64,000 bases of DNA from Fluviicola sp. (lineage in GTDB: Bacteria; Bacteroidota; Bacteroidia; Flavobacteriales_D; Crocinitomicaceae), in the NCBI RefSeq assembly GCF_029266855.1, contig NZ_JAQSWB010000005.1:209140-273139 (forward strand), in the 5' to 3' direction. Below, in pieces: positions 43,095-52,039 of the stretch; position 1 is the first letter of the stretch; each line of letters opens with the position of its first letter. The notes below the pieces were generated by a model that did not search any database, was not told the DNA's origin, and saw nothing but the letters and a program-made list of their open reading frames with translations. The position numbers were made by a program, and so were the translations under genes.

Positions 43095-43643
43095 ATGAGT
43101 TTTTTAATTGAAAATTATGCTGTTTGGAAAGCACTGCATATCATTTTTGTGGTGAGCTGGTTTGCCGGATTATTCTACATGGTAAGGCTTTTTATTTATC
43201 ATACCGAATCCAATACAAGACCGGCAGATGAAAAGCGCGTATTGCAGGAACAGTTCAACATCATGCAGAGCCGCCTATGGTATGTTATCACAACTCCTGC
43301 CATGATCCTGACAGTTGTTTTCGGAACTCTGATGCTTATTGCCAATTCCGGGCTATTGAAAATGTCATGGATGCATATCAAACTCACTTTTGTTGTAATC
43401 CTTTTGGTATACCATTTTATCTGTCAGGGAATTATGAACCGCCTAAGGAAAGGTTCCTCCAAATGGACTTCAGGTCATCTGCGTCTTTGGAATGAGCTTG
43501 CAACTTTGTTGTTGGTTGCCATTGTTTTCCTGGTGATCATGAAAACAAGTTTGGGATGGCTTGGTGGAGTAATCGGGTTTTTTGGAGTGGGGATTGCGCT
43601 GATGCTGGGGATAAGGCTTTACAAGAAATTCCGCAGGAACTGA
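43095..43643 (+). CDS. hemJ: Protoporphyrinogen IX oxidase HemJ (CopD-like membrane protein)
   Basis: 182 residues from the ATG giving MSFLIENYAVWKALHII; the TTG-initiated extension overlaps the terminator hairpin. Four to five TM helices, with conserved 'WKALHIIFVVSWFAGLFYM' and 'RLFIYHTES', then 'RLWYVITTPAMILTVVFG' and 'WMHIKLTFVVILLVYH'. These match the HemJ/UPF0093 family, which oxidises protoporphyrinogen IX to protoporphyrin IX in haem synthesis. The His of 'ALHII' and a later Lys/His are the expected haem-site residues. Single-gene unit. Confidence 0.92.
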   Translation: MSFLIENYAVWKALHIIFVVSWFAGLFYMVRLFIYHTESNTRPADEKRVLQEQFNIMQSRLWYVITTPAMILTVVFGTLMLIANSGLLKMSWMHIKLTFVVILLVYHFICQGIMNRLRKGSSKWTSGHLRLWNELATLLLVAIVFLVIMKTSLGWLGGVIGFFGVGIALMLGIRLYKKFRRN

Positions 43644-43709
43644 ATTGTTTTGAGGCTGATTCCGAAAGTTTGAATCCAAAAAAGAATAACTTTACAAAAA
43701 GACTTTAAA

Positions 43710-44492
43710 ATGACTTACGAAAATATCCTCGTGTCCCAAAACGGACATACACAAACAATTACGATCAATCGTCCCAACCAATTAAACGCCTTAAACAAAC
43801 AAACCATTTCCGAATTGAATCATGCGCTGAATGCAGCCAATGAAGATCCGGGAACAGGGGTTGTGATTCTTACCGGATCGGGTGAGAAGGCATTTGTTGC
43901 AGGTGCTGACATTAAAGAATTTGCAGATTTTTCTGTAGAAAAAGGCCGCGAGCTGGCAGCACAGGGACAACAATTGTTATTCTCTTTTATCGAAAACATG
44001 ACCACTCCGGTTATTGCTGCAGTGAACGGATTTGCTTTGGGAGGCGGATTGGAATTGGCCATGGCATCTCATATTCGGATTGCTTCGGCAAATGCAAAAA
44101 TGGGTCTTCCGGAAGTTTCATTGGGAGTAATTCCGGGTTATGGAGGAACACAACGATTGGCTCAGTTAGTTGGTCGCGGTAAAGCAAACGAGATGATCTT
44201 TACAGCCGGAATGGTCTCTGCTGATGAAGCAAAATCATGGGGCTTGGTAAATCATGTTTGTGCACCGGAGGAACTAATGGACCTGGCAAACGAATTAGCC
44301 GCTAAAATTTTGAAAAACTCAGGAACGGCAATTGCATCGGCGATTCGTTCAGTAAATGCATTGTATTCGGAAGGCGGTCAAAAAGGCTTTGACACCGAAG
44401 TAGAAGAATTCGGGAAGTGTTTCGGAACGGCTGATTTCAAGGAGGGTACAGGAGCATTTATAGAAAAAAGAAAACCTAACTTCCGAGGATAA
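43710..44492 (+). CDS. Enoyl-CoA hydratase/isomerase (crotonase family)
   Basis: 260 residues, the normal length. Crotonase motifs are complete: oxyanion-hole strand 'EKAFVAGADIKEFAD', 'AAVNGFALGGGLELAMASHI' (first catalytic Glu about residue 114) and 'AKMGLPEVSLGVIPGYGGTQ' (second catalytic Glu about 134). Both glutamates present favour true hydratase activity on 2-enoyl-CoA in fatty-acid beta-oxidation. The downstream flippase gene begins on the base after its stop with a TTG codon, so the two are likely co-transcribed despite unrelated functions. Confidence 0.95.
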   Translation: MTYENILVSQNGHTQTITINRPNQLNALNKQTISELNHALNAANEDPGTGVVILTGSGEKAFVAGADIKEFADFSVEKGRELAAQGQQLLFSFIENMTTPVIAAVNGFALGGGLELAMASHIRIASANAKMGLPEVSLGVIPGYGGTQRLAQLVGRGKANEMIFTAGMVSADEAKSWGLVNHVCAPEELMDLANELAAKILKNSGTAIASAIRSVNALYSEGGQKGFDTEVEEFGKCFGTADFKEGTGAFIEKRKPNFRG

Positions 44493-45959
44493 TTGAATCC
44501 GCTTAAAAAACTATTAGGGCAAACAGCTGTTTACGGGTTATCAAGTATTCTTGGACGAACCCTGAACTACTTATTGGTACCACTTTATACTTCGGTTTTT
44601 GAAGACCATCCCGAAGAATATGGAGTGGTATCCCAATTGTATGCCTTTGTAGCTTTTTTAATGATCCTGCTCACTTTCGGAATGGAAACCACTTATTTTC
44701 GATTCATTCAGGATAGTGATAACCGGAAACAGGTTTTTCAAAACAGCTTCATAACCATTGTTTTGCTGAATGTGGCATTCTTCATCGGATTGTTACTCTT
44801 AAATCACAACATTGCAGACGCACTGCTATTTAATGAACATCCGGAATACATTATCCTGATGGGAGCGATTGTGGTGATTGATGCCATTTCAAGCTTACCT
44901 CTTGCGAAACTAAGAGCAGAAGAGAAAGCCAAAGAATTTGCCATTATTCAATTCTCTTCCATTGGAGTAAATATTCTCCTGAATTTGGTATTGCTCTATT
45001 TTTTCGTTGATCCGGCGGAACCAACGAAAGGAGTGTTTTATATTCTCATGGCAAATTTGGTTTCGAGTTTGGTAAAACCAATTATGTTGAGAAAGGATTT
45101 TACAGGGATTCGTTTCAATCTTGATCTACCCTTACTTCGTAAGATGCTTGTATATGCTATTCCGATTGTAATTGCTGGGTTTGCCGGAATTATCAATGAG
45201 GTAATTGACCGCATTATGTTGAAGCAAATGCTTTATGACCCTGCGAATGGAGTAACAGCAAAAATGGCGGATGCTCAAATTGGAATCTACAGTGCCTGCT
45301 ATAAACTGGCCATGCTGGTGACTATTTTGCTCCAGGCTTATCGTTATGCGGCGGAACCTTTTTTCTTCAATCAAATGAAGAACCAGGATCGCAATAAACT
45401 ATACGTCAAACTGATGAATTATTTTGTTGCCGTCGTGTGTTTGGTATTCCTCGGAGTTTCTTTGAATCTGGATGTTTTCAAGTATTTTATTTCAAACGAA
45501 ACTTTTTGGGAAGGATTGCCGGTTGTTCCGATACTCTTACTGGCAAATGTGTTTTTTGGAGTCTACATCAACCAAAGTATCTGGTATAAACTCTCGAACC
45601 AAACGAAATACGGTGCATACATTTCCATTATGGGAGCCATTTTAACGATTGGAATCAATTACATTTTTATTCCTATCTACGGATTTTATGCAAGTGCCTG
45701 GGCAACGCTGATTGTTTATGCATTTCAAATGGTGGTTTCTTATTTGTGGGGACAAAAGCACTTCCCGATCAAGTACAACCTGCGTAAATTTTTCCTGTAT
45801 TTGGGAATGAGTATCCTGATCTATTTTGTTTCCACCTGGATTCCTTACGGAGATCATGGAGTGATTCAATTCTTCCTGAACAACCTGATGATTATCTTGT
45901 TTATTTACATTGTGATGTCGGTAGAGGGAATCAAACTTTCGTCTTTTCGCAAAAAATAA
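44493..45959 (+). CDS. MOP-family flippase (polysaccharide/lipid export)
   Basis: 488 residues with about 14 TM helices. The N-terminus 'NPLKKLLGQTAVYGLSSILG' followed by 'RTLNYLLVPLYTSVF' matches Wzx-like oligosaccharide flippases of Bacteroidota. It should flip a lipid-linked saccharide or related lipid across the inner membrane. No glycosyltransferases are adjacent. The start is TTG at 44493, the first base after the preceding stop; 'GAGGA' 6 nt upstream (inside the hydratase gene) could act as SD. No in-frame ATG lies nearer the conserved N-terminus. Confidence 0.9.
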   Translation: MNPLKKLLGQTAVYGLSSILGRTLNYLLVPLYTSVFEDHPEEYGVVSQLYAFVAFLMILLTFGMETTYFRFIQDSDNRKQVFQNSFITIVLLNVAFFIGLLLLNHNIADALLFNEHPEYIILMGAIVVIDAISSLPLAKLRAEEKAKEFAIIQFSSIGVNILLNLVLLYFFVDPAEPTKGVFYILMANLVSSLVKPIMLRKDFTGIRFNLDLPLLRKMLVYAIPIVIAGFAGIINEVIDRIMLKQMLYDPANGVTAKMADAQIGIYSACYKLAMLVTILLQAYRYAAEPFFFNQMKNQDRNKLYVKLMNYFVAVVCLVFLGVSLNLDVFKYFISNETFWEGLPVVPILLLANVFFGVYINQSIWYKLSNQTKYGAYISIMGAILTIGINYIFIPIYGFYASAWATLIVYAFQMVVSYLWGQKHFPIKYNLRKFFLYLGMSILIYFVSTWIPYGDHGVIQFFLNNLMIILFIYIVMSVEGIKLSSFRKK

Positions 45960-45960
45960 A

Positions 45961-45990
45961 AACCCCATCCATCAATTGACAGATAGGGTT
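45961..45990 (-). terminator. Terminator of the first SprB-repeat gene
   Basis: A 9-bp stem with one mismatch (45961-45969 with 45982-45990). On the minus strand it is followed by a long T-rich tract; it sits just after the stop of the 46010-48289 gene. Confidence 0.75.
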
Positions 45991-46009
45991 CCAAAGGTCG
46001 AAAGTAATT

Positions 46010-48289
46010 TTACTTAATTACTTTATATGTCTTAGAAGTAGTTTCTCCTGATAAGATCAACAAATAAGTTCCTGAAGAAATCGATTCTAGTTGATTCAGC
46101 GTCACTAATCCGGAATTAACAGCGTTCATTTCCGAAAGAACACGCCCATTGAGATCAACCAGTTTCAAAGATTGGATCACACCGGTTTTATTATCGACAG
46201 AAATGGAATTCGTAAAAGGATTAGGGAAGATACTCACTTTTTCCAAGAGGTCTTGCTCATCCATTCCGAGCGTTGACATCCAAACATTCGAACCGTCAAA
46301 GTAGATCACCCCTTCTATTTTCAAGAAATCATTTCCTGATTTGTTCGGGCAGTAAACAGAGATCGTAAGAGCATAATATCCCGGATTTCCAATTAAGGCA
46401 AGAGTATCACTGATATAGACGGTGTCCGTTGGCGAATAAACAGCCCAGGTAACATATAAACTTTGATTGCTTGCATTATATACTGCCTGATACAGTGATG
46501 CAGAATCAATAGCATTGTAGTTAATGATACAGTTCGTTTCCAAATCAGTGTACAAGGTATCATTGATCGGTCCATTTGGATACGGATTACTGCCATAGGT
46601 GGAAGCAGAATCTGCGATTACAAAATTTACGGTTGTAGAATCATTTCCCTGATCCCAAATAGTTACAGAGTAAACCCCTGCACAAAGGTTTGAGACAGAA
46701 CTTGCAGTTGAGCCGTTGCTCCATTGAATGGTGTAAGGAGCTATTCCTCCGCCTGGAGAAACAGAAGCAGAACCGCTGCAATTGTTTGTTAGATCATCCG
46801 CTGAAGTCAAATTCGCCAAAAGATTGATTGTTATTGTGGAATCATTGATCGTAATTGGCTGACTAATTGAACATCCGTTTGCGTCTATACAAATGAAATC
46901 CCATACGTTGGGACAAAGATTGAAGGCTGTTGGCCCAGAGTTAAATGATACTCCGTTGTCCCAGGAATAGTAATAGGGAGGTAAGCCTCCGGAAGCATTA
47001 AAGGTTGCTGTTCCGGTGCACGTTCCATTTATTGATGATGTAGTAGTAAAGCTACCGGTAAAATTTGTACAAGGATTAGTTATAGTAAAATTGGTAGTTA
47101 CGGTATCCGTACTATTCCAAACCATGACACTGTAGTTTCCAACGCAAAGATTTCCCACAAAACTGGTCGTTTCACCTGTGCTCCAAAGATAATAGTAAGG
47201 ACCTGTGCCACCGGTAGGAGCAACTTGAGCTTCGCCGATGCAGCTGCCTGTCAAATCGCCGGTAGTTGTGAGATTCACGGAAAACGGCGGAGTTGTCGCG
47301 GTTACCGTAACATACAAATTGTTTGTTGTGCAGCCCATTGCATCGGTACAATACACGATATAGTTCCCGGCACAAAGATTAGAAACAGTTCCTGCAGGTG
47401 TTGGAGGTGCTCCTCCGAAAGAAAACATATAAGGAGCCATTCCTCCATAGGGAGCGAATGTCATAGTACCGTCACAGATTCCCGGACCGGACGCCTGAGT
47501 GTAGCTAGCTATACCCGTGAAACCTAAACAGTCATCCGTGATAGTGAAATTGACGCTGACCGTATCTGTCCCGTCCTGAATCATTACCCAGTAATTTCCT
47601 GTACATAACAGATTGATGGAACTGGTAGTTGCTCCTGTGCTCCACAAGTAACTGTAAGGACCACCTGTTCCACCAGACGGAGCAACAGCTGCATAGCCGG
47701 CACAATTCATATTCATGGTATTAACGGTCGTTAAATTCGGTGAAATAACGCTAAGAGAAGTGTCTGAAAGGGTAACTGCTAAGGTTGCCGTACAGCCCAT
47801 TGCATCGATACAAGAAAAATTATAAGTTCCAGGACACAGATTAGAAATGATTGGAGAGGGTGCAAGAACGGACTCTAAATAATATGTATAAGGAGAGGTT
47901 CCTAAGTATGCGTAAATATAAATCTCACCATCACAATTTCCCGGAGTACAATCTGTCACAGAAGCGGTGGACATTGTCATATTCATATTCGGACAAGTAT
48001 CGATTATCGTAAAAGAAACAAGTTGTGAATATCCAGTGGAATCAACCTCCAAGAAATAATGTCCAGCACATAAGTTTGAAATTTGCTGGCCGCCAGATGC
48101 AATTACGGTGCTTGTATCATCTTCATACCAAACCCATGTGGAGGTACTGAAGTTTGCAGAATTGTTAAAAGTAGCAGATCCGTCACATGCTCCCGGACTT
48201 GAACAATTGTTAGTAGGAAGAGAAATTTGTGCTGTAATTAAGGTTGAATTTGTCAAAACAATAAGCAAAAGAAGGCAAAGGTGTTTCAT
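46010..48289 (-). CDS. SprB-repeat T9SS adhesin-like protein (7 repeats)
   Basis: 759 residues from the ATG giving signal peptide MKHLCLLLLIVLTNSTLITAQ. Most of the protein is seven SprB-like units of ~80-95 residues in two flavours. 'A' units carry 'YSYLWSTGATTSSI…NLCxGNYxVMI' and 'B' units carry 'CDGxxxF…LCPG…CIDANGC'; the order is B-B-A-B-A-B-A. A conserved ~150-residue domain ('SNPYPNGPINDTLYTDLETN', 'TWAVYSPTDTVYISDTLAL') follows, then a T9SS type-A sorting domain ('VSIFPNPFTN'). SprB-type proteins are surface adhesins in gliding Flavobacteriales, so an adhesin role is inferred. A tandem paralog lies next to it. Confidence 0.9.
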   Translation of the reverse strand: MKHLCLLLLIVLTNSTLITAQISLPTNNCSSPGACDGSATFNNSANFSTSTWVWYEDDTSTVIASGGQQISNLCAGHYFLEVDSTGYSQLVSFTIIDTCPNMNMTMSTASVTDCTPGNCDGEIYIYAYLGTSPYTYYLESVLAPSPIISNLCPGTYNFSCIDAMGCTATLAVTLSDTSLSVISPNLTTVNTMNMNCAGYAAVAPSGGTGGPYSYLWSTGATTSSINLLCTGNYWVMIQDGTDTVSVNFTITDDCLGFTGIASYTQASGPGICDGTMTFAPYGGMAPYMFSFGGAPPTPAGTVSNLCAGNYIVYCTDAMGCTTNNLYVTVTATTPPFSVNLTTTGDLTGSCIGEAQVAPTGGTGPYYYLWSTGETTSFVGNLCVGNYSVMVWNSTDTVTTNFTITNPCTNFTGSFTTTSSINGTCTGTATFNASGGLPPYYYSWDNGVSFNSGPTAFNLCPNVWDFICIDANGCSISQPITINDSTITINLLANLTSADDLTNNCSGSASVSPGGGIAPYTIQWSNGSTASSVSNLCAGVYSVTIWDQGNDSTTVNFVIADSASTYGSNPYPNGPINDTLYTDLETNCIINYNAIDSASLYQAVYNASNQSLYVTWAVYSPTDTVYISDTLALIGNPGYYALTISVYCPNKSGNDFLKIEGVIYFDGSNVWMSTLGMDEQDLLEKVSIFPNPFTNSISVDNKTGVIQSLKLVDLNGRVLSEMNAVNSGLVTLNQLESISSGTYLLILSGETTSKTYKVIK

Positions 48290-48325
48290 CGTTTTAAATT
48301 TTGAGAGGTGGTTTTTGAGAAATAA

Positions 48326-48355
48326 AACCCTGTTCACAATAATGCGAATAGGGTT
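48326..48355 (-). terminator. Terminator between the tandem SprB-repeat genes
   Basis: A 10-bp stem with one G·T pair (48326-48335 with 48346-48355); on the minus strand it is followed by a T-rich tract. It ends the upstream paralog, so the two genes are probably separate transcripts. Confidence 0.75.
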
Positions 48356-48366
48356 AAGATAAATAG

Positions 48367-50166
48367 TTACTTAATGACTTTGTAAGTTTTAGATGAACTT
48401 TCTCCTGAAAGGATCAGTAAATATGTTCCGGAGGAAATCGATTCCAATTGCTTCATTTCTACCAGCCCTGAATTAACAGGGTTCATTTCTGAAAGGACAC
48501 GTCCGTTCAAATCAACTAGTTTCACCGATTGAATGATGCCGTTCTTATTATCAAACGAAACGGAATGAGTAAACGGATTCGGATAAATGGTGATATTCTC
48601 GAGTGCATGTTTATCAACTCCGAGTGTGGAGAAGTAAACAGCCGTTCCGTCAAAGTAAATCACCGTTTCAATTTTAAAGAAATCATTTCCTGATTTGTTC
48701 GGGCAATACACAGAGATCGTAAGCCCGTAGTATCCGGGAGCCAAACCAGTCAAACCTAGGGTGTCGCTGATATAAACCGTATCTGTTGGTGAGTAAACGG
48801 CCCAGGTAACATATAAATTCTGGCTGATCGAATCGTAAACGGCCTGGTAAAGTGCAGCCGAATCAATAACGCTGTAATCGATGATACAATTCGTAACCAA
48901 ATCTGTATACAAAGTATCATTGACCGGTCCGTTCGGATAAGGGTTATTCCCGTAGATTGTTGAAGAGTCAGCGATAATAAAATCAATTGTGGTAGAATCA
49001 CTTCCTGAATCCCATACGGTTACAGAGTAAATTCCCGCACAAAGGGCGCCCATTCCTGTGCTGCTAAGACCGGTGCTCCATAGGTAGCTATATGGAGCAA
49101 TTCCACCTGCCGGTGAAACGGAAACATACCCGCTGCAGTTATTAGCCAGATCATCCACTGCTGAAATGTTGGCGGAAAGATTACTGATTGTTATGGTGGA
49201 ATCGGTGATCGTAACTGATTGGAAAATCATACATCCGTTTGAGTCTTCACACATTAGGGGATAGTTTCCGGGGCAAAGGTCGTATATGAAAGCTCCACTG
49301 ATGCCGTTGTTCCAATGACAATAATACGGAGGTGTTCCACCAAATGGGGTAAACGTTGTTGACCCGTCGCAAACCCCTGGTGCTGATGCGTTAGTAGACG
49401 TAAAATATCCCGAAAAGCCGAGACAAGGATTCGTAATATTGAAAGAAGCCGATGCAGAATCCATACCGTTTGCACCCCAAACAGTTACACTGTAGTTTCC
49501 AATACACAGATTATTGATGACAGGTGTTGTTTCGCCTGTGCTCCAAAGATAAGTATATGGCCCTAAACCACCTGTTGCGGTTACATGAGCATTACCAACA
49601 CAGTTTCCCGTAAGATCTCCTGTGGTTTCCAAATTAATGGAAAGAGGATTTCCTGTTACAACAACTATAAGCGCTGTCATACAGCCGTTTTGGTCTGTAA
49701 CAGTAACAGTATACGTCCCGGGGCACAAACCAGAAAACAGTGGCTGTCCTGTTTGAGGTCCTCCTGAAATGGAAAAGGAGTAAGGTCCGGAACCACCGGT
49801 AACCGTAAGCTGGATTGTTCCATCACAATTTCCGGGAGTACAATTTGTCGCAGATGCTGAAAGAGTGATATTCGAACAAGGATTCGTGATTGAAAAACTA
49901 AAGCTCGCAGTATCCTGGTTTGCATCCTGAATTACGACAAAGTAAGATCCGGCGCAAAGATTACTGATAGAACTGGTTGTTTCTCCGGTGCTCCACATAT
50001 AAGAGTAACTGCCGGCTCCACCGGTTGGTGCGGCAGAAGCTGTTCCGGAACAATTGAACAAAGTGTCATTGGTATAGCTTACATTCGGTAGAATATTTTG
50101 TGCTGTACTTAGGCAGGAACAGGTTAATGCAAATAGCAGAAAAACAAGCGAGTAAAGGTGTTTCAT
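48367..50166 (-). CDS. SprB-repeat T9SS adhesin-like protein (5 repeats)
   Basis: 599 residues, a close paralog of the next gene downstream, with signal peptide MKHLYSLVFLLFALTCSCLS. It has five SprB-like units in the order A-B-A-B-A, the same ~150-residue domain ('NNPYPNGPVNDTLYTDLVTN') and a T9SS type-A sorting domain ('ITIYPNPFTHSVSFDN'). The C-terminal ~230 residues are highly similar between the two proteins, pointing to a recent tandem duplication. The difference is one A/B pair plus changes at the N-terminal side. Likely a surface adhesin. It has its own promoter. Confidence 0.9.
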   Translation of the reverse strand: MKHLYSLVFLLFALTCSCLSTAQNILPNVSYTNDTLFNCSGTASAAPTGGAGSYSYMWSTGETTSSISNLCAGSYFVVIQDANQDTASFSFSITNPCSNITLSASATNCTPGNCDGTIQLTVTGGSGPYSFSISGGPQTGQPLFSGLCPGTYTVTVTDQNGCMTALIVVVTGNPLSINLETTGDLTGNCVGNAHVTATGGLGPYTYLWSTGETTPVINNLCIGNYSVTVWGANGMDSASASFNITNPCLGFSGYFTSTNASAPGVCDGSTTFTPFGGTPPYYCHWNNGISGAFIYDLCPGNYPLMCEDSNGCMIFQSVTITDSTITISNLSANISAVDDLANNCSGYVSVSPAGGIAPYSYLWSTGLSSTGMGALCAGIYSVTVWDSGSDSTTIDFIIADSSTIYGNNPYPNGPVNDTLYTDLVTNCIIDYSVIDSAALYQAVYDSISQNLYVTWAVYSPTDTVYISDTLGLTGLAPGYYGLTISVYCPNKSGNDFFKIETVIYFDGTAVYFSTLGVDKHALENITIYPNPFTHSVSFDNKNGIIQSVKLVDLNGRVLSEMNPVNSGLVEMKQLESISSGTYLLILSGESSSKTYKVIK

Positions 50167-50181
50167 AAGTTTAAGTTTGCT

Positions 50182-50212
50182 CAAAACTAAATCAATCTTT
50201 GTAAACCTGCAA
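50182..50212 (-). promoter_or_regulatory. Promoter of the 5-repeat SprB-like gene
   Basis: On the minus strand TTG (50210-50212), 20-nt spacer, TAGTTTTG (50182-50189); 15 nt before the ATG at 50166. Confidence 0.6.
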
Positions 50213-50226
50213 CTCTTTTTCATTTA

Positions 50227-50259
50227 TTGCGTATATAAGGTGTGATTTTCATAACTTTG
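50227..50259 (+). promoter_or_regulatory. Promoter of the HU-CCDC81/SPOR gene (near-leaderless)
   Basis: TTG (50227-50229), 22-nt spacer, TAACTTTG (50252-50259). The -7 element ends only 4 nt before the ATG at 50264, so transcription would start at or just after the initiation codon. Confidence 0.65.
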
Positions 50260-50263
50260 TGTC

Positions 50264-51475
50264 ATGTTGACAGTTGAACAACTTATCGGTGATTTATTAT
50301 TGCAGCACAATTGTGTTATCGTTCCTTCTTTTGGAGGATTCGTAGCACAACGTACATCTGCGAAAATTGATCCGGCGAAGGGTGTTATCATTCCTCCAAA
50401 GAAATCGGTGTTATTCAATAAGCAATTAATCAATAATGACGGTTTATTAATTGCTGCGTTGTCTCAGGCAAATGCGATTCCGTATTCGGAAGCTGCCGAA
50501 GAAGTTCAGGCTCACATCACTGAATGGGAGGCGAAACTTCAAATGGGAGGCAGGATCACGATTGATCGGGTTGGAAACTTGTTTTACGACCAGGAACGAA
50601 ACCTGTGTTTTGAACAGGATCGTTTCTACAATTTATTATTGGAATCGTTCGGACTAAGTGCCGTACATTTCGTTTCTGTTGCTGATGCGGAAGCAAAGGA
50701 ATCGCATCAAGCCATTTTGCATGTCGTGAAAGCGGTTGAAATGGAGCAAAAACAATTGACTCCGACATCTGAGCCTTCTTTTGTTTTAAATCAAGAGCCA
50801 ATTGTTCCAGTATTGGAAGTGGTTCATGAAGAACACATTAACCAAACAGCACTTCCGTTAAAAAAGAAATCAACTGCATGGAGATATGTGGCTGCGGCTT
50901 GTTTGTTACCAATTGCATTTTATTCTTTTTGGCTCCCTGTGAAAACAGATGTATTGGAATCGGGTGTTATCTCACTATCTGATTTCAATCCCTTTCATTC
51001 AAATAAACCGGGAACTTATACTGCTCCGGAAACGAACTATAGTTTTCCAAAAAGAGAGCGTAAGAAACAACTTCAGAATTTACCAAACAACGTGGAAACC
51101 TTCTCTTATGAAATGGATGAGGATACTTATGTTCCTGTTTCCCTGAAGAAGAAAAAACAACCTGTTGTTGAGCAAGCAGAACCAGAAGTTCCGCAGCCTG
51201 AAGTTTTGGAAACCCCAAAGAAAAAGGTGGAAGAAACGAAAACAAATCCGGTAGTTCCTGTAGCAACTCCAAAAGGAGGACAAATTATTGTTGGGAGCTA
51301 TTCCGACAAAAAGAATGCAGAGGATTTGATCAGGTTACTGGAATCTAACGGAATGACAGGTCAGATCATGGAGAATGACGGCAAAATTCGCGTAACGGCA
51401 GGTACTGCTTCCCAGTATGCTCAATTGGCCCCTAAATTAAAGGCTTTGGGAATTTCTCCCTGGGTTTTAAAATAA
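50264..51475 (+). CDS. HU-CCDC81 / SPOR domain protein
   Basis: 403 residues. The N-terminal ~130 residues match the bacterial HU-CCDC81 domains ('LIGDLLLQHNCVIVPSFGGF' at the start, then 'KVxINDGLLIAAL'-like 'NNDGLLIAALSQANAI' and 'GRITIDRVGNLFYDQE'). One TM helix ('WRYVAAACLLPIAFYSFW', about 206-223) follows, then a Pro/Lys-rich linker and a C-terminal SPOR domain (about 338-403; 'GGQIIVGSYSDKKNAEDLI'). SPOR domains bind denuded septal peptidoglycan, so a role in cell division or envelope assembly is likely. The exact function of HU-CCDC81 proteins is unknown. Confidence 0.92.
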   Translation: MLTVEQLIGDLLLQHNCVIVPSFGGFVAQRTSAKIDPAKGVIIPPKKSVLFNKQLINNDGLLIAALSQANAIPYSEAAEEVQAHITEWEAKLQMGGRITIDRVGNLFYDQERNLCFEQDRFYNLLLESFGLSAVHFVSVADAEAKESHQAILHVVKAVEMEQKQLTPTSEPSFVLNQEPIVPVLEVVHEEHINQTALPLKKKSTAWRYVAAACLLPIAFYSFWLPVKTDVLESGVISLSDFNPFHSNKPGTYTAPETNYSFPKRERKKQLQNLPNNVETFSYEMDEDTYVPVSLKKKKQPVVEQAEPEVPQPEVLETPKKKVEETKTNPVVPVATPKGGQIIVGSYSDKKNAEDLIRLLESNGMTGQIMENDGKIRVTAGTASQYAQLAPKLKALGISPWVLK

Positions 51476-51606
51476 AGCTATTTCACAGTTCAAAGTGCTC
51501 CGAAGTTTTGAATATTTCAGACTACTATTTACTGTTTGCAAATGTTTCCCATAGAATAGAAAGCGCCAGACGATAATAAGTTTATTTTTTATCTATATTT
51601 CCTTTT

Positions 51607-51620
51607 GGAAACTAGTTTCC
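51607..51620. promoter_or_regulatory. Perfect 14-bp palindrome upstream of the HxlR gene
   Basis: GGAAACTAGTTTCC is self-complementary and lies 38 bp upstream of the -7 element of the HxlR-family gene. As HxlR regulators often bind palindromes at their own promoters, this is a candidate operator. Confidence 0.45.
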
Positions 51621-51658
51621 TTGAAGAAACTCATTATAAAATCAGATGGTTAACATCG

Positions 51659-51666
51659 TATTTTTG
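51659..51666 (+). promoter_or_regulatory. -7-like element close to the HxlR start
   Basis: TATTTTTG fits TAnnTTTG and ends 4 nt before the ATG at 51671 (10 before the alternative ATG at 51677). No well-spaced TTG is seen upstream. Confidence 0.5.
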
Positions 51667-51670
51667 TAGT

Positions 51671-52039
51671 ATGGTTATGAAAAAGAAAATGATTCATGAG
51701 CCTGCAGCTTGCGCGGGCAGAATGCTTGCTATCAGAGACACGGTGGAATTGCTTTCCGGTAAATGGAAAATTCAGATTATTGGGACATTGGTATTCGAGA
51801 ACTCGATGAAGTTTATGGAGTTGAAACGAAACATTCCGGGAATCGGCGCTAAAATGCTTTCCAAAGAATTGCAGGAACTGGAAATCAATCAGTTGATTAC
51901 ACGTACGGTTTGCGATACGAAGCCAATTACGGTAGAATATAAAATAACTCCTTACGGCTTAACGCTGGAACCGATTATCGCGGAATTGGCAACTTGGGGA
52001 GCCAATCACAGAAAGCATTTGTTCAGCAACAGTAATTAG
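51671..52039 (+). CDS. HxlR-family transcriptional regulator
   Basis: 122 residues of the HxlR winged-helix type: 'CAGRMLAIRDTVELLSGKWK' with the family's N-terminal Cys, 'IQIIGTLVFENSMKFMELKR', 'IGAKMLSKELQELEINQLI' (recognition region) and 'VEYKITPYGLTLEPIIAELA'. Such regulators respond to aldehydes, quinones or redox state in characterised cases; the signal here is unknown. Start at ATG 51671 (51677 is also possible); the upstream extension to 51605 would cover the promoter. It overlaps the convergent lipoprotein gene by 4 nt at the stops. Confidence 0.9.
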   Translation: MVMKKKMIHEPAACAGRMLAIRDTVELLSGKWKIQIIGTLVFENSMKFMELKRNIPGIGAKMLSKELQELEINQLITRTVCDTKPITVEYKITPYGLTLEPIIAELATWGANHRKHLFSNSN

